From positions 1-35,603 of the forward strand of contig JAHIKF010000008.1 in NCBI GenBank assembly GCA_018897875.1: a stretch of DNA of 35,603 nucleotides. Reading direction: 5' to 3'. The DNA is from Pseudomonadota bacterium (GTDB taxonomy: Bacteria > Desulfobacterota > Desulfobaccia > Desulfobaccales > 0-14-0-80-60-11). Under the pieces are notes generated by a model. That model was not told the origin of the DNA. It worked only from the letters and a program-made list of their open reading frames with translations, and did no database searches. A program made the translations under genes and the position numbers. Below, piece by piece: positions 1-6,323 of this stretch (position 1 is the stretch's first letter; each line of letters starts with the position of its first letter).

Positions 1-227
1 AGCCGCCAACACCTTGTAGCCGCACTTCCTCGCCGGCCGGCACCCCCGCTGAGGATCATGACCTCTATCTGGATAAACTACCAGCTTGCCAAGATCCTGC
101 TCATCATGTAAATTATGTTTAAGGACGACCTGAGTAGTTACCAATGTTCTTGAGTCTCAAATTCCTCGGCCGCGGCGCCTTGCTTAATCTCTGGCTTCAT
201 CATCCTCTGCGCTCCTATTATACCGGA
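1..227. other. Left edge, no gene supported
   Basis: I see no convincing coding region, RNA gene or repeat here. A minus-strand ATG pair near 203 opens a reading frame of only about 21 codons (it begins MMKPEIKQGAAAEEF) that stops near 140. It could be the start of a broken gene, but nothing confirms it. Confidence 0.3.
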
Positions 228-685
228 TTAATCCCCTGTCTTTGCCCCGGGCGGCGGCGGGGAAAAACCCTCCGGCCATTGGGTGGTCTCATCCCAAATT
301 GACTGCTCGAAATTAAAAGCCTTCGCTTCTCGTAAATCTGTCCCCTGGATTTTGGCCCCCTGGAGGTCGGCCATCTCGAAAGACGCCCCCTGGAAGTTGG
401 ATCTCCTGAGGTCGGCCCTCATAAGCTTGGCTCCCCTGAAGTCAGCCCCATGGAGGTTGGCATTATAGATGGATGCCTTCTGGAGGTTGCTTCCATAGAA
501 AACCGCTGCCTGGAGGTTGGCTTTTTTGAGGAATCCCCCCCTGGAGGTTGGCTTCCGTGAAGACCGCCCCTTGGAGCTTGGCATTGAAGAGTTTCGCCCC
601 CTGAAGATTGGAACGCATAAAGACAGCCCCCTGAAAGTTGCCCTGCGGCAAGTTTGCTCCCGCCAGATGGGTTTCACTTAAATCC

Positions 686-1093
686 AGACGTTGCTCGGTC
701 ATCATTACTTCCAACCTGGGCTTCGCCGATTGGACCCAGGTCTTTGGCGAACCCTCTTTGACTGGGGCGCTGTTGGATCGCCTGACCCACAAAGCGCACA
801 TTGTCACCTGTGACTGGGAAAGCTTCAGGCTTCAAGAGAGTTTGAAAGTCAAAGGCGGAGTTGTGGCCAAAGAGAAACCGGGGGGGACAAGCCTTGGCCG
901 GTAGAAAGTTCAAGGCATAATGGTAGGGCGTGCTCGGCCTGCCCGCATATTTGGGGTGCCGCCAGGCCGAGCACGCTTTGCCCCGACCGGCGGGCTTGCC
1001 TATCACCAACGGTGGCACCAACATTAAATCGAAACCATATGACAAAGGGGGGTCAATTTTCGGTTGTCGCGAGGGGTCATTTTTCGGTTGCCA
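686..1093 (+). mobile_element. istB: IS21-family remnant: istB 3' end plus element terminus
   Basis: From about 686 to the TAG at 902-904 the plus strand encodes the last ~70 residues of an IstB-type helper ATPase: RRCSVIITSNLGFADW, then VFGEPSLTGALLDRLTHKAHI, the family's typical C-terminal sensor region. Intact IstB is about 250 residues, so the ATP-binding core is gone and no istA is present. After the stop, a non-coding stretch leads to two copies of an 18-bp motif at 1049-1090, as found inside IS21-family ends. The terminus probably lies at about 1093 (ends in CA). The element sits in a pentapeptide-repeat gene on the opposite strand. A deletion that removed the left part of the element also removed part of the host gene. 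Confidence 0.75.
1049..1090 (+). repeat. Two direct repeats in the IS21-type terminus
   Basis: GGGGTCAATTTTCGGTTG (1049-1066) and GGGGTCATTTTTCGGTTG (1073-1090) differ at one base and lie 24 bp apart start to start. Repeated sites of this kind near the ends are where IS21-family transposases bind. Here they mark the right end of the remnant. Confidence 0.7.
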
Positions 1094-1462
1094 TTTACAA
1101 GTACCTGGGCGACGGTCTTAATGAAATCATTCTTAACCGTGAATCGGTCTTTTAGATCCGCCACCCGACCCATGCTAATCCAATATCCCCAAGTCTGATA
1201 ACAGAGGTAGGCCAAGAAAAGAATAGAAAGGCAAAACAGCGAAACAAGCACGATTTTCCGTGATTTCGGTAGGGACGCAAGCCGCTTCTGCATGGCGCAC
1301 TTGTCTGGCGACCACTTAAATTCAGTCATGCTTTAATTATTTTTATCGGAAGAAAGGACCAGCTAATATTATATGCCTAGTGGATGCGATCATCTGACGC
1401 CGAATCATCTGGGGGATATTTTCCGACACCTAGCCGGGAGATATTTCACTCCAATAAGATCG

Positions 1463-2977
1463 CTACTGGCCGGCCCGCCTGATTTGCAGAGCCCGCGGGG
1501 TGACCCCCAATTTACGGGCGGCTCGTTGGATATTCCCCTCTTCTTCCGACAACGCAATCCTGATCAAGGTTTCCACCACCACTTTCCTGATCTCTTTGAG
1601 CCCCAGACCTAAATGGATGGCACGGCGCATGGTATGCTCCAACCTCAAATCACACCAATCCTCAGACTCATCTTCGACCGAAGGCCGTTCATCCTCGGGA
1701 ATATCTCCCACGGTAATAGGACCGGGACTGACATAGCTTAACAACATGCGGGTGGTTAGTTGCTTAAGTTCCCGCACATTGCCGTGATATTCCCGGGTCA
1801 GCAACCAGGCCTGGACCGCCTCATCCAACTCCGGAGTATCCTCGGGTCTCAGGAGGTGGATAAAATGCCGGGCCAAGGGCACGATATCCTCGGGCCGCTC
1901 TTGTAAGGCGGGCAGGTGACAGGTTATCGTGGCCATCCGGTAATACAGGTCCCGTCTGAACTCCCCGCGCAATACCTTCTCCATGAGGTTCTGATTGGTG
2001 GCGCACACCAGGCGGAACCTGGTATCATGCCAAGAATTGCCTCCCACCCGTTTATAGGTGCCCTCTTGGATGACCCGAAGCAACTGGGCTTGGAGAGTCA
2101 AGGGCAACTCCCCAACTTCGTCCAGGAATAGGGTCCCCCCGTTGGCCAGGGCAAAGGCTCCGTCTCGAGACGATACCGCCCCCGTAAACGCCCCCCTCTC
2201 GTGCCCGAAAAACTCACTTCCTGACAGCTCCGGCACAATGGTGGCGCAATCCAGGATAATAAGTTTGCCTTTGCCGGGCCGGGAGTCCAAACTGTGGATC
2301 AGCCTGGCAGCCAGTTCCTTACCCGTGCCAGTTTCTCCCTCCAGCAGCACCGAGGCTTCGGTGAACTGGGCCGCTTCCACCAAGCGTCTCAGAATGGCTA
2401 GCCAAACGGAGCTCTTACCTACCAAATTATCAGTGATCAGGGGTGAGTTGATCAGGCTCTCGATGCTTTCCCAGCGTTCAATCCTGGCTGCTAATTTCTC
2501 GGCCGGGCTGTTCATGCGATCCCAAACGAAAATATCGGCGGCGCCGGCCTGAAGTAATCGCCAGATCTGGGTAACCGGCAGGTTCGTGCGTTTTATGGCT
2601 ATGCCTACAATTCGAGAGCTATTTGGTTGGCCGGCTTGCCGTAAAAAATCGAGCACCCCCGAGGTTACCTCATCGAAGAAGAGGATGCCCGCAAATGACC
2701 GGGCATTCGCAGCAAACGGCACCAGTTCTAACCTGTGCTTCCGCAAGGTATTCATCATGCCGTCGGTAGAAGCTGGGCTATCCTTGGTTAGGAAGTGGTA
2801 CCAAACTTTCAAAGGAAATTCCTTTGGGGCATCCTCGACAATCAAAGTCGGGATTTTAGAGGAGACTGAAGACGTATGAATGAATCGAAATCCACAGGTC
2901 TTGTCGATAAACCGATGATGCAGCCAGAACACCGGGGCGTTGGGTGGAGATGAGTGCAATCCATTCGCACCCGTCAT
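1463..2977 (-). CDS. Sigma-54-dependent transcriptional activator with degenerate receiver-like N-terminus
   Basis: This encodes a 504-residue bacterial enhancer-binding protein that uses ATP to open sigma-54 RNA polymerase promoters. The AAA+ core has a Walker A GETGTGKE (about residues 213-220), the sigma-54 contact loop GAFTGA (about 260), a Walker B in GGTLFLDEVGEL, and arginine-finger and sensor regions around FRRDLYYR. The C-terminal segment NIQRAARKLGVTPRALQ is a Fis-type helix-turn-helix. The first ~190 residues are unlike a normal receiver. The stretch ILFFDEVTSGVLDFL followed by AGAADIFVWD resembles the back half of a CheY fold, but no clear acidic phosphorylation pocket is seen, so it may sense by protein contact or be phosphorylation-independent. 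The start is uncertain, with only a weak AGAAG upstream. Its targets are unknown; I found no clear -24/-12 promoter in front of either arm of the biosynthetic locus. Confidence 0.9.
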   Translation of the reverse strand: MTGANGLHSSPPNAPVFWLHHRFIDKTCGFRFIHTSSVSSKIPTLIVEDAPKEFPLKVWYHFLTKDSPASTDGMMNTLRKHRLELVPFAANARSFAGILFFDEVTSGVLDFLRQAGQPNSSRIVGIAIKRTNLPVTQIWRLLQAGAADIFVWDRMNSPAEKLAARIERWESIESLINSPLITDNLVGKSSVWLAILRRLVEAAQFTEASVLLEGETGTGKELAARLIHSLDSRPGKGKLIILDCATIVPELSGSEFFGHERGAFTGAVSSRDGAFALANGGTLFLDEVGELPLTLQAQLLRVIQEGTYKRVGGNSWHDTRFRLVCATNQNLMEKVLRGEFRRDLYYRMATITCHLPALQERPEDIVPLARHFIHLLRPEDTPELDEAVQAWLLTREYHGNVRELKQLTTRMLLSYVSPGPITVGDIPEDERPSVEDESEDWCDLRLEHTMRRAIHLGLGLKEIRKVVVETLIRIALSEEEGNIQRAARKLGVTPRALQIRRAGQ

Positions 2978-3020
2978 ATTCTTCTAGTCTTGGCGAACTC
3001 GAATAGCATACTCCCCAGAA

Positions 3021-3325
3021 TGTGTCAATCATTTTGAGACACCCGGTCTAAGAAATTAGTGTAGCGGTTTTATGCTCCTCCTCATCCTTGCCGGGGGGAT
3101 TGGTCCAGGCCGACCTGGGCAACGCTTGGGGGACTGGCGGGTTATGTACAAAGCGTTCCGGATTAGCGGCGTAAGCAGCCTGCAGGACTTCCTGCCAAGC
3201 CGCAATGACGGTCTCGTGACGGTCTCGGTGCGGTGGTAATGCACGGTCTCCGGAGTTCATAAGGCGATAGCATAGTGGCGGTGTAGGGTGGTGTACCAGG
3301 GAATAAACGTGCGGCAAAACCTCCA
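3021..3325 (-). pseudogene. Degraded IS3-family transposase (orfB) C-terminal remnant
   Basis: Read on the minus strand from about 3325, the frame gives WYTTLHRHYAIAL, a TGA, then TPETVHYHRTETV. After a frame change it continues VIAAWQEVLQAAYAANPERF and PQALPRSAWTNPPG. This is the typical end of an IS3-type DDE transposase (WYNTEHRHSGI..LTP..VHYGRAE, then ..HPERFVRG.P..P.LP..VWINPP). One nonsense codon and an 11-bp tandem duplication break it, and the catalytic domain is absent. The sequence at 3021-3043 (TGTGTCAATCATTTTGAGAC and following bases) probably is the element's terminal repeat, by resemblance only. It is a dead fragment with no partner ORF. Confidence 0.7.
3206..3227. repeat. Exact 11-bp tandem duplication inside the transposase remnant
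   Basis: TGACGGTCTCG occurs twice in a row (3206-3216 and 3217-3227). Removing one copy restores a single reading frame for the transposase C-terminus on the minus strand (VHYHRTETVIAAWQEVL), so the duplication is the frameshifting lesion. Confidence 0.85.
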
Positions 3326-3840
3326 GCTAACCTCCAGGGAGCCATCCAAAAAACCGAATAATATAGACCTCACTATGCACCTGGTAGCATGTACCTGCCC
3401 TCTGTACGTACCTCAAATAAATAAAATTGGTAGTCGAGATCAGCTTGCCATGATCGACAATTATCACCTTACCCGGAAAAATGCCAGATAATATCCGCAT
3501 ATCTTGCACTAACATCTGTAGGGAGGATAGGACCTCACCCGCCGGGGACACCGGCACCCTGAGATGCGCCCCCAGACCTCCCTCCCGGAACGATAAATCT
3601 ACGGCGCACAGGGCCACTCACAGCCCCGCCACGGCCCGCAAAGGGGGACCCAAGGGGAAGTTACAGGGGGGCCTGTGAAATTCTTAAATCACCCCTGCCA
3701 GCCCCGCCAACCGGCCACATTTTGCTTATAAAATTTTTAGACCTGGGTCGCATCTTGGGGGGGCATTTTCTGCTGGGTTTTTCCCTGGGGAAAAAAACCA
3801 ATGAATGATTTTTTGATAAAAATTGCCGGCCTTGGCATTT
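3326..3840. other. Intergenic stretch, no supported gene
   Basis: Several short frames are open but none resembles a known protein. A minus-strand frame of 96 codons (3617 to 3327) contains VIIVDHGKLISTTNF, part of which is the inverted-repeat arm at 3395-3440 and is echoed at 4539-4580. It may therefore be a coding relic of a repeated element. From about 3700 to 3840 the sequence becomes rich in A and T runs just before the G-rich island. Confidence 0.35.
3395..3440 (-). repeat. Left arm of a 42-46 bp inverted repeat around the G-rich island
   Basis: Read on the minus strand this begins ATCTCGACTACCAATTTTAT and runs on through TTATTTGAGGTACGTACAGAGGGCAG. The plus strand at 4539-4580 begins ATCTCAACTACCAATTTTTT and runs through TTATTTAAGGTGCTGAGGGCAG. 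The two match closely apart from a short indel. The arms are about 1.1 kb apart and point toward each other. Confidence 0.7.
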
Positions 3841-4460
3841 AGCATGAGGGGGGTGCCGGAGTCCCTTTCCCTTTCCGTGTTCCCGGCTGTGGGGCAGCAG
3901 TACCCCTCTCATCCAGGCCAGGGCAGGAAGGGCCGGGCCGGTCGCTGCTGTACCGTGGCGCGGGGGCGCTGGGTGAAGGGGCGTGGGGGTCCAGGCAGGG
4001 CAGGCTCAGGCAGCCACGAGTACAGGCACAGCGCAGAGCAAGCATGGACAAGGCCAGCAAGGGCACCCCGCGGGGCGGCTGGGCCTGACCGGCGGGGACG
4101 GGGTGGTGGCCGGTTCGTTGCGCTCCGGTGGTGGTGGCTCCGGTAGGGGGCAGGGGCCGCGGCAGCCCCAGGGTGACCACGCGTGGGCGTGGGTGCGTGG
4201 GCGCAGGAGGGGGTGTCCTGGCGCTGGGCCAGGGATCGGTGGTTGATGAGTACACATGGTGCGGGGTGCGCGTCAGGAGGGGCAGGGCCGGCGCCTGGCG
4301 GGGCGCCAGAGGCCGGCGGGCAAGAGGCAGGATAGGGCCAGGGGACGGCCAATCACTTCAGGGCGGGCCTCTCATGGGTGCAGGTGGCGGCGGGCCCCAC
4401 ATGGCCGCGGCGGGCCGAGGGAGACGCTGGTGGTACGCCTGCGCTCTGGGCGCAAGGCTT
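3841..4460 (+). other. G-skewed, very GC-rich island with G-quadruplex motifs, no credible gene
   Basis: Base composition changes abruptly: lines within this stretch reach about 80% G+C with roughly twice as much G as C on the plus strand, and both sides are AT-rich. All frames stay open over long distances only because stop codons are rare in such sequence. The translations are low-complexity R/G/A/P mixtures without motifs. Two classic quadruplex patterns are visible: G-runs at 3962-3966, 3971-3973, 3978-3981 and 3985-3989, and at 4185-4187, 4191-4193, 4199-4201 and 4209-4213, with all loops 3-7 nt. A 6-bp hairpin with GGG loop (CTGGCG/CGCCAG) lies at 4295-4309. It could be a structured RNA, decayed foreign DNA, or a non-coding part of a mobile element. 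Confidence 0.6.
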
Positions 4461-4479
4461 GGGTTAGCGAACCATCATG

Positions 4480-4512
4480 TCCGACATTGACGGTATAATT
4501 TACAATGTCGGA
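4480..4512. repeat. Perfect 10-bp inverted repeat around a TATAAT box
   Basis: TCCGACATTG (4480-4489) and CAATGTCGGA (4503-4512) are exact reverse complements with a 13-bp spacer that contains TATAAT (4494-4499). It could be an operator over a -10 box, an element end or an RNA hairpin. No good -35 box is seen at the normal distance. Confidence 0.6.
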
Positions 4513-4538
4513 TGACTTTTATTGCAGATATGAAAAAT

Positions 4539-4580
4539 ATCTCAACTACCAATTTTTTTTATTTAAGGTGCTGAGGGCAG
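4539..4580 (+). repeat. Right arm of the inverted repeat around the G-rich island
   Basis: This is the partner of the sequence at 3395-3440 on the other strand. The shared core is CTC(A/G)ACTACCAATTTT, an AT-rich bridge, then AGGT and GAGGGCAG. Similarity fades within a few bases on both sides. Confidence 0.7.
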
Positions 4581-4801
4581 ATAGCGCCACCCCATACCAA
4601 GGCTGATCAAAGTGGGCACTATGGTTTCTTATCATGCCCGGAGATGGTATGTTCATGTGGCCATGGCCTTTCCCCTGGTGCACCGCTACCGGGCGCTGCT
4701 GGCCGGGGGGTCATAGGCTTCCCAGAAATGTGCCATCTACTCGCCGAGAATCGGGTAGGCCCGAGAATTGAGTGCGAAAATAAGATTTCTTCAAAAAAAT
4801 G

Positions 4802-4810
4802 TGTTATCTT
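4802..4810 (+). promoter_or_regulatory. Possible extended -10 box for the plus-strand operon
   Basis: TGTTATCTT fits an extended -10 (TG, one base, TATCTT at 4805-4810). The -35 region is poor, which extended -10 promoters tolerate. A transcript from here would carry a ~170-nt leader containing the repeat at 4830-4927 before the first ACP gene. Confidence 0.35.
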
Positions 4811-4829
4811 GTGCCCGTACTGGTCCCTA

Positions 4830-4927
4830 CGAGAAGAACTGGCTTCGATAAAAGGGTCGGTTAGGAGCCTCCCCTCGGGCCAAGAGGTCCAAAAAACCTC
4901 GTTGGGACAGAAACAGCTATGGACGCG
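4830..4927 (+). repeat. Left copy of the ~98-bp repeat that borders the biosynthetic locus
   Basis: This stretch recurs in inverted orientation at 35227-35323. Both copies start with CGAGAAGAACTGGCTTCG (4830-4847) and end with TTGGGACAGAAACAGCTATG plus a nearly identical tail (GGACGCG here, GGATGCG there). By eye they are about 80% identical, with the middle more diverged than the ends. This copy ends 59 bp before the first ACP gene. It may be a shared transcribed leader or a relic of a multicopy element; in this copy the matching frame has a stop and shifts, so it is not coding. Confidence 0.75.
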
Positions 4928-4986
4928 GCATAATCTCGCCTTAGAAGTTTTACATTGGCCAATTCGAAAAATCAGGATAGACGCAT

Positions 4987-5313
4987 ATGGAGGATCACCT
5001 GAAAAACGGCGCTTCCCGCATAGATAAAGCGCAAAAATCGATCAGTATCCCTGGGCGCGAAGAGATTATTGCCATCCTGAACAAGATTTTGGAAGAGGAC
5101 TTTGAGATCGATCCCTCCATATTGAAGCCTGAGGCCTCCCTCCGTGATGATCTTGACCTCGATAGTTTAGACGGAGTCGACCTCGTAGTCGCCATTGAAA
5201 AGAAGTTTCGATTCCGCGTGGATGAGGAAGAAGCCAGGTCAATTCGCACCTTAAATGATATTTATGAATCCGTAGACCGCCGTCTCCGACAAATCGCCGA
5301 AGAACAGCCCTGA
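4987..5313 (+). CDS. Acyl carrier protein (first of two)
   Basis: This 108-residue ACP carries growing acyl chains on a phosphopantetheine arm in the cytoplasm. The attachment site is Ser60 in LDLDSLDGVDL, inside the usual four-helix acidic domain (residues ~24-105: LNKILEEDFEI, DLVVAIEKKF, TLNDIYESV). An extra ~22-residue polar N-terminus precedes the domain; a shorter start is possible but no better ATG is seen. AGGAT lies just upstream of the ATG. It is the first gene of the plus-strand operon and is followed after 41 bp by an acyltransferase, so it may deliver the chain to that enzyme or accept the starter. Confidence 0.93.
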   Translation: MEDHLKNGASRIDKAQKSISIPGREEIIAILNKILEEDFEIDPSILKPEASLRDDLDLDSLDGVDLVVAIEKKFRFRVDEEEARSIRTLNDIYESVDRRLRQIAEEQP

Positions 5314-5354
5314 GTGGCTAATGCATCAATTTAAATTTAGAGTTTAGGCCGAAG

Positions 5355-6323
5355 ATGCAAACCCAAGGTGGTACTTCCCGGCAAATAAATCGCTGGACTG
5401 GTAGGACCAGGGGGGGGTATCTCGGCAACTGGATATTTGTTAATTTACTCCGAGTCGGCGGTCCATGGCTCGGCTATTTCTTTTTAGTTCCAGTAACTTT
5501 CTATTATCTCCTTTTCGCATCTCAGGCTGTCAAGGCATCTCAAACTTATTTACGGCGACTGGGTTATAAGCTCGAGTCCGGGTTTGAGCGGTGGTGGCTC
5601 ACGTACAAGCATTTTTACTCCTTTGGACAAAGCCTCTTGGATCGCATTGCCATCATTGCAGGAAATGCCTCAAGATATGCCTTTGTGTTTGAAGGACAAC
5701 ATCATATAGAAACCGCCTTGGCCGAGGGAAAGGGGGTTCTTATCATCAGCGCTCATTTCGGGAACTGGCAGGCAGCAGCTCATCTTTTAGGCACATTGAA
5801 CGTGCCCGTGCATATTGTTGCTTATGATAACGAGGTGGCGCCTATCAACCAACTCTTTGCCAAGGCCTTAAAGAAAAGGCTTTTTTCTGTTATTTCCCTG
5901 GACAATGACGCTGCCAGTTTAGAGATTATAACCGCATTGAAGCGGGGGGAAATTGTCGCTATGCACGCGGATAGAAGCATCGGTGATAAGCATAGTGTGC
6001 GGCTAAATTTTTTAGGGTCCCCAGCCAATTTCCCTTCCGGTCCTTACACTGTGGCGGCGCTTAGTGGCGCTCCCCTTATCCATACCTTTGCCGTGAGACG
6101 GCAAGTTTGCTCCTATCATCTTTATGCCTATCCTTCCCAGCAGCTGGCTTTTGGCAGTCGCCAGGACCGGCCCAAACAATTGGAGCAATGGGTTTCATTG
6201 TTTGTCCAGCGACTGGAAGCGCATCTAAAAAGTTATCCTTTCCAGTGGTGCAACTTTTATGAGTTCTGGGAAGGACCGCTCTCCCCCTCTTCTTTGAGGA
6301 AAGGACACCTTGAGAAAGAATAA
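5355..6323 (+). CDS. LpxL/HtrB-family lysophospholipid acyltransferase with altered catalytic motif
   Basis: The 322-residue protein belongs to the lipid A biosynthesis/lysophospholipid acyltransferase family, which moves an acyl group from ACP to a lipid hydroxyl at the inner membrane. A hydrophobic N-terminal segment (about residues 23-58) would anchor it. The HX4(D/E) signature appears as HFGNWQ (His134 to Gln139), so the acidic residue is replaced by glutamine. The rest of the family pattern is present: the GKGVLIISAHFGNW strand, MHADRS, and FPSGPYTVAALSGAPLI. In aryl-polyene clusters such an enzyme is thought to attach the finished polyene to its lipid carrier. The 3' end overlaps the next gene by 14 bp. 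Either the glutamine is tolerated or this copy is weakened. Confidence 0.88.
   Translation: MQTQGGTSRQINRWTGRTRGGYLGNWIFVNLLRVGGPWLGYFFLVPVTFYYLLFASQAVKASQTYLRRLGYKLESGFERWWLTYKHFYSFGQSLLDRIAIIAGNASRYAFVFEGQHHIETALAEGKGVLIISAHFGNWQAAAHLLGTLNVPVHIVAYDNEVAPINQLFAKALKKRLFSVISLDNDAASLEIITALKRGEIVAMHADRSIGDKHSVRLNFLGSPANFPSGPYTVAALSGAPLIHTFAVRRQVCSYHLYAYPSQQLAFGSRQDRPKQLEQWVSLFVQRLEAHLKSYPFQWCNFYEFWEGPLSPSSLRKGHLEKE

Larger units (their letters stand above)
228..1329 (-). pseudogene. Pentapeptide-repeat membrane protein gene, split by an IS21 remnant and frameshifted
   Basis: Two pieces of one gene flank an insertion-element remnant. The 5' piece (1329 down to about 1094) encodes some 79 residues: a basic N-terminus, one membrane segment (about residues 26-48, rich in L, F, C, I) and then FTVKNDFIKTVAQVL. 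That is the usual N-terminal layout of membrane-anchored pentapeptide-repeat proteins. The 3' piece (about 700 down to 228) encodes runs of A(N/D)LxG-type pentapeptides (GANL, SNLQGAKL, ADLRRSNF, ADLQGAKI) and a C-terminal tail ending in a proline-rich stretch. Inside the repeats the frame changes at a run of seven C at 535-541, which is a real frameshift or a sequencing slip. The middle of the gene, between membrane segment and repeats, is missing. The apparent ATG pair at 705/702 of the 3' piece lies in insertion-element sequence. Function unknown and surely lost. Confidence 0.75.

Noticed and set aside
318..620. Regular repeats of the CCTGGAGGTTGGC type resembling a short-spacer repeat array
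   Set aside because: They are the codon-level reflection of pentapeptide repeats, with no unique spacers, so not CRISPR.
674..1045. Minus-strand frame of 123 codons with fluent sequence (GHNSAFDFQTLLKPEAF)
   Set aside because: It is the antisense of the istB C-terminus and adjoining element end. Such frames are familiar artefacts opposite IS21 genes.
3839..4490. Several long open frames on both strands in the G-rich island (80-147 codons)
   Set aside because: They exist because stop codons are rare in very GC-rich DNA. Translations are low-complexity R/G/P/A mixtures, frames overlap on all strands, and no ribosome site or motif is seen.
4600..4986. Sigma-54 (-24/-12) promoter for the plus arm
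   Set aside because: I looked for GG and GC at the required spacing because of the nearby activator. Only poor partial matches such as TGGTGCACCGCTAC were found.
4644..5027. 127-codon plus-strand frame running into the first ACP gene
   Set aside because: It spans the border repeat, matches no family and overlaps the ACP start in another frame.
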